Part shown: one piece after another, positions 25,868-35,628 of the stretch
How positions within the stretch are numbered: position 1 is the stretch's first letter
Layout: every line of letters begins with the position of its first letter
Source: Hymenobacter sp. GOD-10R
Lineage (GTDB): Bacteria > Bacteroidota > Bacteroidia > Cytophagales > Hymenobacteraceae
Assembly (NCBI RefSeq): GCF_035609205.1
Contig: NZ_CP141184.1
Span: forward strand, 5,525,001-5,589,000
Length of the DNA stretch: 64,000 bases
Direction of reading: 5' to 3'
Program-made: the position numbers and the translations under genes
Notes under the pieces: model-generated
What the model saw: only the letters and a program-made list of their open reading frames with translations
Told to the model about the DNA's origin: nothing
Databases searched by the model: none

Positions 25868-26632
25868 TTAGAATGACTTAATAATCTCGGTAAAATCGCG
25901 CGACTTGAGCGAGGCGCCGCCGATTAGGCCACCATCCACGTCAGGCTGCGAGAACAGCTCTTTGGCATTCTTGGCGTTAGCCGAGCCGCCGTATAAGATG
26001 GTCGTGTTTTCGGCCGTAGCGGCGTCATAGGTTTTGGCAATCTGCTCGCGGATAAAGGCGTGTACTTCCTGCGCTTGCTCGCTGGTAGCCGTTTTGCCTG
26101 TGCCGATGGCCCAGATAGGTTCGTAGGCAATTACCACCTTGGCGAAGTCTTCCTGCGAGAGGTGAAACACGCCATCTTGCAGCTGCTTACCGATGAAGTT
26201 GAAAGTCTCGTCGGCTTCGCGGGTTTCGAGGCTTTCGCCCACGCAGAAGATGGGCTTCAAGTCAGCAGCCAACGCCGCATTCAGCTTTTGGCTGAGTAGC
26301 TGGTCGTCTTCGCGGAAATGCTCGCGGCGCTCTGAGTGACCGAGGATGACGTATTCTACGCCTACTGAGTGCAGCATCTGAGCCGACACCTCCCCGGTGT
26401 AAGCACCGCTTTCTTTGTGGTGGTAGTTCTGAGCACCTAGGTGAAAACGGCTGCCTTCCGGCAACAGCTTGCCCACCGAGGTCAGGAACGGAAAGGGCGG
26501 GCAGATAACAACCTGAACGTTGGAGTCGGCAACCTCGTCGGCTACCATGTTGGTGATTTCTGAAACCAAAGCCTGTGCATCCTGGAGGGTAGTGTTCATT
26601 TTCCAGTTGCCGGCAACGATGTGTTGGCGCAT
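25868..26632 (-). CDS. tpiA: Triosephosphate isomerase
   Basis: This 254-residue TIM-barrel enzyme interconverts dihydroxyacetone phosphate and glyceraldehyde 3-phosphate. Catalytic K11 (GNWKMN), the histidine in LGHSERRE and the glutamate in AYEPIWAIGTG are present, as are the phosphate-binding Y-G-G-S and G-G-x-L-x-G-G-A-S segments. Start is ATG. The TspO-like gene lies 49 bases upstream on the same strand. Confidence 0.98.
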   Translation of the reverse strand: MRQHIVAGNWKMNTTLQDAQALVSEITNMVADEVADSNVQVVICPPFPFLTSVGKLLPEGSRFHLGAQNYHHKESGAYTGEVSAQMLHSVGVEYVILGHSERREHFREDDQLLSQKLNAALAADLKPIFCVGESLETREADETFNFIGKQLQDGVFHLSQEDFAKVVIAYEPIWAIGTGKTATSEQAQEVHAFIREQIAKTYDAATAENTTILYGGSANAKNAKELFSQPDVDGGLIGGASLKSRDFTEIIKSF

Positions 26633-26681
26633 AGCGAAGAAGTGTATTAGGCGAAATGTCAGCGCAAAGTAAGCACACTAA

Positions 26682-27488
26682 TTAGACTCCGATGGCCACC
26701 TGCTTTTGCCGGCGCCAAGCTAGCCCTATTCCGCCCAAGAAAGCGACGACCGCCCCAACCAATGCAGCATCTGCTAGCTCCGGATAAGAGCCGCGTCGCG
26801 CTACCCATACAGCTACCAGTGCCCAGGTTATCACCAACGCTACTGTGGCATCCACAAACGCTTGGCTTACCCATAAGCTCAGCGCCGTGATAATCACTAG
26901 CAGCACCAGGGTTATGACAACCGTGACGTTAGTAGGCGTTTCCCACCCTAGCGCCCGAAGGCCAATGGTCACATTCACGGGAGCAGCTACCGAAATCCAG
27001 CCCAAATAAAGCGCAAACGGCAAGCTAGTCCACCTAGGGGCGCCCCCACCACTTACAACGTACCGGGCCCGCCCGTAGGTAAGAATAAGCCCTGCGAGAA
27101 TGATGAGCATGAGCACGGCGCACCACGCAATGTGCTCATAAGCAAACAGCACCACCCAAGCCGCCGTGGCTACGTTGACCAGGATCAGTGGCTTTGCTAC
27201 TGAGTCGGGCAACGGATTTGAGCGTTGCGCCGGCAGCAGTTGCCACACCGCGTAAATAGCTAGGGTCAAAAAGATTAGCCCCCAAATACTAAACGCATAA
27301 CCGGCCGGCGTGAGCAGCGACGGGTATTTACCCGACACGTAGCCCATGCTTTGCCCATTAAACGGCTGAATGCGCGACCAATACGTGAGGGCCACGTTGC
27401 CGAAGATAGCCGCAGCTGCCACCCAGCGTCGCTGACGAAAAGTAGTCGTAGCCACCGCCGAAGACTCCGTTGTAAACGCAGTTGTCAT
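26682..27488 (-). CDS. TspO/MBR-related membrane protein
   Basis: This 268-residue protein has about seven to eight hydrophobic segments. The motif S-L-L-T-P-A-G-Y-A-F-S-I-W-G-L-I-F near residues 57-73 is like the F-x-x-x-W of the tryptophan-rich TspO/MBR family, but the protein is longer than classical TspO (about 160 residues), as in the larger Bacteroidota members. Ligand unknown. The ATG at 27488 is preferred to an upstream in-frame start. Confidence 0.75.
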   Translation of the reverse strand: MTTAFTTESSAVATTTFRQRRWVAAAAIFGNVALTYWSRIQPFNGQSMGYVSGKYPSLLTPAGYAFSIWGLIFLTLAIYAVWQLLPAQRSNPLPDSVAKPLILVNVATAAWVVLFAYEHIAWCAVLMLIILAGLILTYGRARYVVSGGGAPRWTSLPFALYLGWISVAAPVNVTIGLRALGWETPTNVTVVITLVLLVIITALSLWVSQAFVDATVALVITWALVAVWVARRGSYPELADAALVGAVVAFLGGIGLAWRRQKQVAIGV

Positions 27489-27550
27489 AGGATAACAATA
27501 GTTGAAATCAACTCTTATAAACACGCCCTGCCTGGCGAGCAGCTAGGTGC

Positions 27551-27970
27551 TCAGGCAGCAAAGTACTGCTGCACGAGTTCATCGGTCAACTCGCGCGGCT
27601 CGGTTTGCTCGTTTTTGGCGGCCGGAAAAGCATTCCGACAGAAGCCGGCTTGCCGCTGAAAATCATATAGCGCGTGGCATTGCCCGTTCAGAATCAGCGC
27701 CACGGCATTTTCTTCTTCATTCCAGAAAATCTGGGCCGTAACGGGCAGTTGCTTGTCGGCCACATCCTCCACATTGTAGATGTGCAGGGCATCCAGAATT
27801 TCCAAATCCTCGCCGCCCTGATCGACGACGTAGAAGTAACCCGTGATGCCATCGTCCTCGAACACAGCACCTAGCCCCTTGCGGTCGGGCGGAAAGCTGC
27901 CTATTACGGTTTCGGTTTCGTCGGCGGATGGCTGGCCTACCAAGATTTTTTCTTCGGCACCTAGCTTCAT
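27551..27970 (-). CDS. DUF2251-like cytoplasmic protein
   Basis: This 139-residue acidic protein contains FEDDGITGYFYVVD and ILDALHIYNV, which resemble the DUF2251 family. There is no signal peptide or membrane segment. Function unknown. It lies downstream of uvrA on the same strand but beyond a clear terminator, so it is probably independently transcribed. Confidence 0.72.
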   Translation of the reverse strand: MKLGAEEKILVGQPSADETETVIGSFPPDRKGLGAVFEDDGITGYFYVVDQGGEDLEILDALHIYNVEDVADKQLPVTAQIFWNEEENAVALILNGQCHALYDFQRQAGFCRNAFPAAKNEQTEPRELTDELVQQYFAA

Positions 27971-27989
27971 GGTACTAGTATAGATAAAA

Positions 27990-28015
27990 AAAGAACCGCA
28001 ACAGTGCGGTTCTTT
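27990..28015 (-). terminator. Terminator of uvrA
   Basis: AAAGAACCGCA pairs with TGCGGTTCTTT around ACAG, flanked by A and T tracts, 28 bases after the uvrA stop. Confidence 0.85.
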
Positions 28016-28042
28016 CTTCTACGGCAAATGCTTTTGTTCGGC

Positions 28043-30877
28043 TTATAGCTTCTCGGCCAAGAAGCGCGCCGTGTGGTTTGTGTCTTTGAGTTTTACCATT
28101 TCCTCCGGCGTGCCCTCGAACAGCAAGTGCCCGCCGTTGATGCCGCCTTCCGGACCTAGGTCGATCAGCCAGTCGGCGCACTTAATGATATCCATGTTGT
28201 GCTCGATGATAAGCACCGAGTTGCCTTGCTCAATCAGGGCATTGAGCGCCGTCATGAGCTTGTTGATGTCGTGGAAGTGCAGACCCGTGCTCGGTTCGTC
28301 GAAGATGAACAGGATCTTATCGTTCTGAAGCGTAGCACCTTTCGTGAGGAAGCTAGCTAGCTTCACACGCTGCGCTTCACCGCCGGAAAGCGTACTTGCC
28401 GATTGTCCTAGACGAATGTATCCCAGTCCCACATCATCGAGCGGCTTGAGACGCTCCACTATTTTAGGCTGCTCTTTAAAGAAATCTAGACTGTCGGCGA
28501 TGGTCATGTCCAGCACCTCGTCGATGCCTTTGTCCTTGTACTTCACCTCCAGAATATCCTGCTTGAACTTGCGGCCCCCGCAGGCTTCACAGGTTAGGAA
28601 GATGTCGGCCATGAACTGCATCTCAATCTTCACTTGGCCTTCGCCCTGGCACACTTCGCAACGGCCCCCGTCAATGTTGAAGGAGAAATGCGACGGTTTT
28701 AAACCCCGCGCTTTGGCTAGCTGCTGGTCAGCAAACAGGGAGCGAATGGCGTCGTAGGCCTTCACATAGGTCACCGGGTTGGAGCGCGACGACTTGCCAA
28801 TCGGGTTCTGGTCTACAAATTCGACGTGGGTCACTTGGCCCTGCACGCCCATCAAGCGGTCAAATTTACCCGTCGCCTCACCAGCGCCGCCTCCTAGCTG
28901 CTTGGCCACGGCTGGCGCCAGAATGCGTTTCACCAGCGTCGATTTACCCGAGCCCGATACACCCGTTACGACCGTCATCACGCCCAGCGGAAACTTCACG
29001 CTCACGTTCTTCAGGTTGTTTTCGCGGGCACCTGTTACCTCCAGCGCGTTGCGCCAGGGGCGCCGTGTTGTTGGCACTTTCACCTCCGTCTTGCCGCTCA
29101 GGTATTGGCCAGTGTACGTTGTTTCGTCCTTTAGAATCTCGTCGTACGTGCCCTGAAACATGAGGCGCCCGCCGCCCGAACCAGCTTCTGGCCCGATGTC
29201 GATGATCTGGTCGGCCTCCTCCATCATCTTTTCCTCGTGCTCGACCACAATCACGGTGTTCCCTAGCTTTTGCAAAGAGCGCAGCACGCCAATCAGCTGC
29301 TCCGCATCCTTAGGGTGTAGCCCAATGCTAGGTTCATCCAGAATGTACATGGAGCCCACCAGCGCCGAACCTAGCGAGGTAGCCAGCGAAATGCGCTGCG
29401 ATTCTCCCCCCGAGAGCGTGCTGCTGAGGCGGTTCAAGGTTAGATAGCCTAGGCCTACCCGGTTCAGGTACTCCAGGCGATTCGTGATTTCCATGACGAG
29501 ACGCTCGGCTACTTTCGCATCGTGCTCGTCGAGATTCATGTTCTGAAAAAACTCCAGCGCCTTACTCACGGGCAGCAGCACGAGGTCGGTGATGCTGTGG
29601 CCGTCAATTTTGACGTATTGCGCGTCTTTGCGCAGGCGCGAGCCGCGGCAATCGGGGCAGGTAGTACGGCCCCGGTAGCGGCTTTGTAGCACGCGGTACT
29701 GGATCTTGTGTGTTTGCTCGGCTACCCACTTGAAATAGTCATCGAGGCCTTGGAAGTACTTGTTGCCTTTCCAGAGCAGCTGACGCTCGGCTTCGCTCAG
29801 CTCGTTGTAGGGCCGGTGAATGGGGAAGTCGAAGCGGATACCGTTTTTCAGCAGCGGCTTCAGCCACTCACTTTGTTTGTCGGTGCGCCACGGGGCAATG
29901 GCACCCTCGTACACCGTTAGGCTTTTGTCAGGGATAACGAGGTCTTCGTCAATACCGAGCACCGAGCCGAACCCTTCGCAGGTTTGGCAAGCGCCATAAG
30001 GATTGTTGAAGGAGAAGAAATTCACGTTAGGTTCCTCGAACACTACACCGTCTAGCTCGAAGCGGTCGGAGAAGGTGCGTGTTTCCTCTTCTAGCTTCAC
30101 CAAGCACGTGCCGTGGCCTTCGAAAAAAGCCGTTTGAACCGAGTCGGAAAGGCGGAACATCAGGTCTTCGTCGCCGGGACGAATCACGGCGCGGTCGATC
30201 ATGATGTAGAGTTCACCTTTCACCTCCGACTTGCCTTCGCCAATAAGATCTTCAATGAACGCCGTTTCGCCATTCACGACCACGCGGCTGTAGCCTTTCT
30301 GCAACAGCAGGTCTAGCTCCTTACTCATCGGTCGACCTTCCTCGCTCGGCAGCAGCGGCGCCAAGATCATAGCGCGCGTGCCATCGGGCAAGCGGAAAAG
30401 GTAGTCGACCACATCCGCCACGTTGTCCTTGCGCACCTGCTCACCACTGATGGGCGAAAACGTGCGGCCCACGCGGGCGTAGAGCAGCTTCAGGTAGTCG
30501 TAAATCTCGGTGCTAGTACCGACAGTGGAGCGGTTGTTCTTGATGCTGACCTTTTGCTCAATGGCAATGGCCGGCGAAATACCACGGATATAGTCGACAT
30601 CAGGCTTGTCCATGCGACCCAGAAACTGGCGCGCATAGCTGCTGAGGCTCTCCACGTACATGCGCTGCCCCTCGGCATACAGGGTGTCGAACGCTAGGCT
30701 CGACTTGCCCGAGCCCGACAGGCCCGTGACAACAATAAATTTGTTGCGCGGCAGCGCCACGCTGAGGTTCTTGAGGTTGTGAACCCGCGCGTTTTTGATA
30801 AGAATGAACTCGCGCGGGTCTAGCTGGTCAATCGGATCTGCCGCAGGGGCAGCCACTTGTAAAGATTCTTCGGCCAT
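28043..30877 (-). CDS. uvrA: Excinuclease ABC subunit A
   Basis: This 944-residue damage-recognition ATPase of nucleotide excision repair has two ABC modules, with Walker A loops GLSGSGKSS (about 52-60) and GVSGSGKST, and two LSGGE signatures. Zinc-binding CxxC pairs are seen in CQTCEGFG, CPDCRGS and CEVCQGEG..CEACGGRK. Start is ATG; length is standard. It is a single-gene unit with its own terminator; no uvrB or uvrC is nearby. Confidence 0.99.
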   Translation of the reverse strand: MAEESLQVAAPAADPIDQLDPREFILIKNARVHNLKNLSVALPRNKFIVVTGLSGSGKSSLAFDTLYAEGQRMYVESLSSYARQFLGRMDKPDVDYIRGISPAIAIEQKVSIKNNRSTVGTSTEIYDYLKLLYARVGRTFSPISGEQVRKDNVADVVDYLFRLPDGTRAMILAPLLPSEEGRPMSKELDLLLQKGYSRVVVNGETAFIEDLIGEGKSEVKGELYIMIDRAVIRPGDEDLMFRLSDSVQTAFFEGHGTCLVKLEEETRTFSDRFELDGVVFEEPNVNFFSFNNPYGACQTCEGFGSVLGIDEDLVIPDKSLTVYEGAIAPWRTDKQSEWLKPLLKNGIRFDFPIHRPYNELSEAERQLLWKGNKYFQGLDDYFKWVAEQTHKIQYRVLQSRYRGRTTCPDCRGSRLRKDAQYVKIDGHSITDLVLLPVSKALEFFQNMNLDEHDAKVAERLVMEITNRLEYLNRVGLGYLTLNRLSSTLSGGESQRISLATSLGSALVGSMYILDEPSIGLHPKDAEQLIGVLRSLQKLGNTVIVVEHEEKMMEEADQIIDIGPEAGSGGGRLMFQGTYDEILKDETTYTGQYLSGKTEVKVPTTRRPWRNALEVTGARENNLKNVSVKFPLGVMTVVTGVSGSGKSTLVKRILAPAVAKQLGGGAGEATGKFDRLMGVQGQVTHVEFVDQNPIGKSSRSNPVTYVKAYDAIRSLFADQQLAKARGLKPSHFSFNIDGGRCEVCQGEGQVKIEMQFMADIFLTCEACGGRKFKQDILEVKYKDKGIDEVLDMTIADSLDFFKEQPKIVERLKPLDDVGLGYIRLGQSASTLSGGEAQRVKLASFLTKGATLQNDKILFIFDEPSTGLHFHDINKLMTALNALIEQGNSVLIIEHNMDIIKCADWLIDLGPEGGINGGHLLFEGTPEEMVKLKDTNHTARFLAEKL

Positions 30878-31037
30878 AGAGCAGTAAACAGCCTTCCCCT
30901 AGGGTTTGGTTTCCGACAGCGGGAAAGGAGTTTACGAAGGTACGACGCCTAGTAAGTAGATTCGGCAAACTATCTCAAATCGAGCCTGTGATACGCTAGT
31001 TATTTCTTAATATTGATTTCCTGATATTTTTATCTCA

Positions 31038-32027
31038 ATGTCTCTGTCTAGCCCACTTATTTCTCTCATTGAAGTATTACAATCAGTTTGTCAGCAAGCC
31101 ACTGACCATGCGGATTTACTAAAGAAAAATGAAGCGGCTACTCGCGCTGCTTTGATTGATCCGGTGCTACGCGTCTTGGGTTGGGACACAACTAACGTGC
31201 GCATGGTAGAGCCTGAAAAAACAGTAAATACAGCTTGGCGTGCTGACTATGCACTTCATAATTCGCAAGGCGAAATACAACTCTTAGTTGAAGCTAAGGC
31301 CCTAGGCTCTAATTTAGAGAAGTTTGCTGTCGTGCAACAATTGCTAGGCTACGCTTTTGGATTTGGAGTTGGGAGCATTGTTATGACAGATGGCATCAAT
31401 TGGCACTTCTATAATGAGTTTAAGCCTGGCGCTTCTACATCCAACAGTAGTTTTAACCTGCTGCAAGATGGTCTAACACACTGCGCGTTTTCGCTTATCT
31501 CATGGCTAGATATTGCGCACTTCGGATTTGTTTCAAGTAAAGAAGCTATGTCTGCCATAGCTCAACTGCCTTCTGTTCTTATTCATCCATCTAGTGATGC
31601 ACCTAGTAAAACAGGCATATCTAAGAACTCAAATGAAGCTCAGAAATTTAATAAGCTGAGCTTCGTTGAGTTAACTCAGATAAACAAGCTACAATTGCAG
31701 CCAGACCAGAAACCCACTCATCTTCGCTTACCTGATGGATCAGTAAGATTATTAAGAACGTGGAAAGATGTTCTGCTAGAGTCTTGTCAGTTTGTGCTAA
31801 TAGCTAGGCCCGATATTCCAATTCCTTTACCCGACAAAGCTGGTAAGAAACGATATTTATTTACGCTCGAAAAGCCTACTGTTGGCAGCAGCACACCGAT
31901 AGTTCACGACAATAAGACTGTATATATCTACACTCACTATAGCGCAAAAGATTGTATTGCAAACGCTCTCTATATACTTAGTCAGATAAAGCCACAGAAT
32001 CATTCCGCAGCTTTATCTTTTGAATAA
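31038..32027 (+). CDS. Stand-alone HsdR-N-like PD-(D/E)XK protein
   Basis: This 329-residue protein has a restriction-endonuclease-like core: helix E-A-A-T-R-A-A-L-I-D-P-V-L-R-x-L-G-W-D (32-50), then D70 (WRADYAL) and E85-x-K87 (LVEAKAL), as in type I HsdR N-terminal domains and orphan relatives. The C-terminal part (about 230-329) resembles the tail seen in such orphans, with L-x-x-W-K-D-V-L-L-E-x-C and Y-T-H-Y-S-A-K-D-C-I. No methylase, specificity subunit or helicase is nearby. Base and codon use are visibly more AT-rich than in the neighbours, suggesting recent acquisition. Target unknown. Confidence 0.72.
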   Translation: MSLSSPLISLIEVLQSVCQQATDHADLLKKNEAATRAALIDPVLRVLGWDTTNVRMVEPEKTVNTAWRADYALHNSQGEIQLLVEAKALGSNLEKFAVVQQLLGYAFGFGVGSIVMTDGINWHFYNEFKPGASTSNSSFNLLQDGLTHCAFSLISWLDIAHFGFVSSKEAMSAIAQLPSVLIHPSSDAPSKTGISKNSNEAQKFNKLSFVELTQINKLQLQPDQKPTHLRLPDGSVRLLRTWKDVLLESCQFVLIARPDIPIPLPDKAGKKRYLFTLEKPTVGSSTPIVHDNKTVYIYTHYSAKDCIANALYILSQIKPQNHSAALSFE

Positions 32028-32029
32028 TA

Positions 32030-32983
32030 TTATAACCCCAACACCCGCTCCGCGTTCCTATAACAAACCTTCTCCCTTACTGCCTCATTAAGCGGAGCAC
32101 GCTCAATCCAATCACCGGCTTCTTTCGATTCTTCCAACGGGTAATCAACGGAGAACAGCACGTTATCTTCACCTAGGGCCGCTAGTGCGCACTGTAACGA
32201 CTCATTAGCGCACACGCCGGTGGTAGTTATCACGATGTTGTCTTTGATGTACTGCGAAGGCAGCTTGGTTAAGCCTTTGGGTAAGCCGGCGAGGCGCGAG
32301 CGGCTATCAATGCGCCAGAGGACGTAGGGCAAGGTTTCCCCCATGTGACCTAGGATCAGCTTCACGTTGGGGAAGCGCTCAAATGTGCCACCGAACACCA
32401 GCCGCAAGGCGTGCGTAGCCGTCTCGACGGTCCAGCTCCAGGTGGCACCTAGCAGCTCGTCATGGCCTTCTAGTATCTGGAGCTTTTGGTAGGAATTGGC
32501 GGGGTGTAGGTACACGGGTACCCCTAGGTCTTGCACCCGCTCCCAGAAAGGGAAGTACTGCTCTTCGTCGAGGTAGTGACCATTGGTGTGACTGTTGATC
32601 ATGGCGCCGCGGAAGCCGAGCTGGCGCACGCAACGTTCGAGCTCATCTGCAGCGGCTTTGGGGTCTTGCAAAGCTAGGTGGGCGAGGCCACCGTAGCGTG
32701 CAGGCTGCTTCTGGACTTCAGCAGCCAGGAAGTCGTTGGTTTCTTGAGCTAGCTTCACGGCGCGAGCCGTATCAGGCTCGATCTGCACGCCGGGGCTGGT
32801 AAGCGACAGGAAAGCCATTTCAATGCCGGCCGAATCCATAGCGGCTAGGCGCTGTTCGCCGAAATCTTGTAAGCGCGTCAGGATGTTCTGCATGGCCTCG
32901 TCGGGGAGGCTGCGCATACCTTTCTTAAATTCTTCGACAAAAGCGGGTGATAGGAAGTGTTCTTCCAGAGCAATCTTTTTCAT
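32030..32983 (-). CDS. Amidohydrolase-2 family protein, gamma-resorcylate decarboxylase-like
   Basis: This 317-residue TIM-barrel protein resembles the ACMSD / gamma-resorcylate decarboxylase group. Visible metal or active-site candidates are E7-E8-H9 (ALEEHF), the histidines in VYLHPAN and LILGHMGE, and the aspartate in FSVDYPLE. Family members decarboxylate hydroxybenzoates or related acids; the exact substrate is not evident. Start is ATG. Its stop codon is two bases from that of the convergent nuclease-like gene. Confidence 0.88.
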   Translation of the reverse strand: MKKIALEEHFLSPAFVEEFKKGMRSLPDEAMQNILTRLQDFGEQRLAAMDSAGIEMAFLSLTSPGVQIEPDTARAVKLAQETNDFLAAEVQKQPARYGGLAHLALQDPKAAADELERCVRQLGFRGAMINSHTNGHYLDEEQYFPFWERVQDLGVPVYLHPANSYQKLQILEGHDELLGATWSWTVETATHALRLVFGGTFERFPNVKLILGHMGETLPYVLWRIDSRSRLAGLPKGLTKLPSQYIKDNIVITTTGVCANESLQCALAALGEDNVLFSVDYPLEESKEAGDWIERAPLNEAVREKVCYRNAERVLGL

Positions 32984-33168
32984 AGCGGAGGGGACGCTGG
33001 TGTAGGTGGTTCCTTTCTCCCTATGGCTTTTACAGGCAACAAGTTACACCTCATCAGTTGCGATAGCTTAAAAGACTAAATTTTGTTCGAGGCAATTTTG
33101 TGACTCTAGGTGCATGCAGCTGTGCTAAGCTAGCTTATGGTAAATGAGCATTAGCTACCTTAACGCCC

Positions 33169-34254
33169 ATGCTCCGTCGATGCTTTTCGCCCCTGTTTCT
33201 CCTGCTCAGCTTATTGCCTTTAAGCCACTTAGCCTTCGCGCAGGAAACCCGCAGTTATAAAGTCTTCCAATTTCCCGCCAACATGATTCCGCGCGTAGAT
33301 GGCGACGCCGACGACTGGAAGATGGTGCCCGACAGCTACACTGTCGGCATGGATCAGCTGGTGAACGACAAGAACCTCAGCGCCAAGCCCGACCCGAAGA
33401 ACATGGATGTGAAGGTGAAAGTTGGGTGGGTGAAGGGCCTAAACCGCCTGTACTTCCTCTACGAAGCCTACGACAACTACTGGGACTTCACCCACCCCGA
33501 TCTGCATAACGACATTTTTGAGGTAGTGGTGGACGGTGACCGTTCGGGCGGGCCGCTCATCGCCGAGCAGCACCCAAATAAGGACCTGAGTTGGTCGGAG
33601 GCGTACTTTTCCTTCCACGGCGTGCACGCTCAGAACTACCACATCTTCACGCCTGCCGAAGGCAAAGACTGGGCGCTAGCTTGGGGTAGTCAGCCCTGGA
33701 TCAAAGACTTACCCTACGCCAACGCGGCCTATCATTACAACTTTCGCCCCGGCAAAGCGGGCAAACTCACGCTGGAGTTCTGGATTACGCCCTTCGACTA
33801 CGCCGGCCCGGAAGGTCCCGCACGAGCCGTGGAAACGAAGCTGGAAGAGAACAAGAAGGTCGGGCTGTGCTGGGCCGTGCTCGACTACGACGACGTGAAC
33901 GACATCAAGAAGCAGGACTTTTGGAATCTGTCGCGCGAGCACAAGATGTACGGCAACGCATCTTTCTTGCTGCCTTTCACACTTATGCCGCTGGAACCTA
34001 GCTTTCGGAAGCCGCTTACTGCGCAGTGGGCATTTCAGCTAGTCGACCCGAAGCGGCGGTTGGTGGCATTTACCGATAAATCGGAAGGAAAAATAACTTC
34101 CTGGCAGTGGAACTTCGGCGACGGTACCACCTCCACCGAGCAACATCCGCTGCACACGTACAAAGAAGCCGGCAAGTATGTGGTGGTGCTGTGGGTAGAA
34201 GGCCCAGCGGGCAAAGCTAGGATGGCGAAAGTGTGGGACGTAGCGGTGCCGTAA
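33169..34254 (+). CDS. Secreted CBM9-like and PKD domain protein
   Basis: This 361-residue protein has a signal peptide (about 1-24), an N-terminal CBM9/DOMON-like beta-sandwich (about 30-270; the starts I-P-R-V-D-G-D-A-D-D-W and L-Y-F-L-Y-E-A-Y-D-N are typical) and a C-terminal PKD domain (about 280-361, W-N-F-G-D-G-T-T-S-T and H-x-Y). No catalytic motif was seen. It likely binds carbohydrate or another surface ligand. Start is ATG. It is convergent with a GNAT gene. Confidence 0.82.
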   Translation: MLRRCFSPLFLLLSLLPLSHLAFAQETRSYKVFQFPANMIPRVDGDADDWKMVPDSYTVGMDQLVNDKNLSAKPDPKNMDVKVKVGWVKGLNRLYFLYEAYDNYWDFTHPDLHNDIFEVVVDGDRSGGPLIAEQHPNKDLSWSEAYFSFHGVHAQNYHIFTPAEGKDWALAWGSQPWIKDLPYANAAYHYNFRPGKAGKLTLEFWITPFDYAGPEGPARAVETKLEENKKVGLCWAVLDYDDVNDIKKQDFWNLSREHKMYGNASFLLPFTLMPLEPSFRKPLTAQWAFQLVDPKRRLVAFTDKSEGKITSWQWNFGDGTTSTEQHPLHTYKEAGKYVVVLWVEGPAGKARMAKVWDVAVP

Positions 34255-34286
34255 GGTATGGCGCTGGCTACAAAGCATGCGCTACA

Positions 34287-35345
34287 TCAGGTATAGTCAA
34301 ACGCTGACGTGTACAGCGGCTGATCCGGCGTCTGCCTTAGCTGTTGCGCGGTTAGCCCATTAATCTTCACCATGACCTCCGTGTAAATATTCTTTTTCAG
34401 TGAGTTGAGAATACCTAGCTTACCGGAGCTTTTCAACTGCTGGCTCAGCGGGGCATGCACGTCCAACATGAGTAGTGCCGACGTCACTTGAAGATGCGCC
34501 AACACGCTTTCAAGTAGCGCAAACACCTCTTGCTCACGACCGGGCTTCAAGTACACCGCTTCTAAAGCAGCAAATGCATACCGGCTTGGATTAATAACCC
34601 GATTCAGGATGGGCAGGTGCGGCAGCACGTTCAGCATAAGTTTCCCGCTCAGCCCTGGCATGTCCACAATGCGCCACAGCACCGGGTTGGCCTGCACGCT
34701 GGCAATGATTTCGCCGTTTTCGTGCAGCACAAAGTAGTTCTGGTCGTCATATACATGATCGAACTGCACGCAGGAATACGGCTGGTAAGCCGCCTTCAGC
34801 AGCGTGAGCATGGCACCTAGCTCATTGCTCGGTAGCCGCGCAAAACGCTCATCTTTCTTGGGGTACAAGCGCCCAAAAACCAATGCCTCTAGTTGGGCTA
34901 ACGACGTAAAGCCTTCTTTGGCCGATATGCGCATCGAACGCTCGTTAGCTTCTTCGATGTAGGAATAGAAAACGTGAGGCTTGGGCGTGGTGCGTTCAAC
35001 GTAACGCACGGCTTCCGTCTTGAGCAGGCTCCCGTAGCCTTTGCCGCTGTGGGCCGGATCAATAGCTAGGTAACGCCCATAAAACCCCGTCACGTTTCCA
35101 GCCGGCGTTTGTAGTAGGCGCTCGGAGAGACAATACGCGCCGACTACCTGCTCCCCGACCCGCAGTTCGAAAAAGTGCGGCCCGGTCATGCGTGCCACCT
35201 TTTTCTCCTGTCCCGTGTGGCTGTACTTGGGGCCGTTGGTGCCGTAAGTCGTGCGTTGCAACAACGCCACTACGGCAGAGCTAGCTACCGGGCCTACGGT
35301 AATACTAACGGGCGGCTTAGAGTAGATGAGCGAAGCCTGTTCCAT
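34287..35345 (-). CDS. GNAT-family N-acetyltransferase
   Basis: This 352-residue protein contains a GNAT core at about residues 30-170, with the acetyl-CoA loop in A-I-D-P-A-H-S-G-K-G-Y-G-S-L-L. The C-terminal half (about 180-352) has a second acetyltransferase-like segment without a clear acetyl-CoA loop, so it may be a tandem-GNAT protein. The ATG at 35345 is preferred to an upstream TTG. Substrate unknown; no pathway neighbours. Confidence 0.82.
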   Translation of the reverse strand: MEQASLIYSKPPVSITVGPVASSAVVALLQRTTYGTNGPKYSHTGQEKKVARMTGPHFFELRVGEQVVGAYCLSERLLQTPAGNVTGFYGRYLAIDPAHSGKGYGSLLKTEAVRYVERTTPKPHVFYSYIEEANERSMRISAKEGFTSLAQLEALVFGRLYPKKDERFARLPSNELGAMLTLLKAAYQPYSCVQFDHVYDDQNYFVLHENGEIIASVQANPVLWRIVDMPGLSGKLMLNVLPHLPILNRVINPSRYAFAALEAVYLKPGREQEVFALLESVLAHLQVTSALLMLDVHAPLSQQLKSSGKLGILNSLKKNIYTEVMVKINGLTAQQLRQTPDQPLYTSAFDYT

Positions 35346-35628
35346 GCGCTGATTTTTAGCTGAAAGCAAAGTAGTTGATTTTCCTCGGCTTGCATCAGCT
35401 ACCTACTACTGCATTTCAGAACGCCGAAACGGCCCTGAAGCAGGCTCTTTTTTAGCTTATATACCCACACATACATGTGATGCGCGGCACACAATAAATG
35501 CGTAAGCAGCGCTGTTTAGGCAAATTCAATCACATGATCATGTCAACGTAAAATACTACTAATGAGGGCACAGCGGAATAATTTTGCTTCATCAAACAAC
35601 CACTACTCACTTTAACCAACCTCATACG

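Noticed and set aside
31038..32027. Complete restriction-modification or other known defence system
   Set aside because: Neighbours are an amidohydrolase and uvrA; no methylase, specificity subunit, helicase or toxin was found, so only an orphan nuclease-like protein is called.
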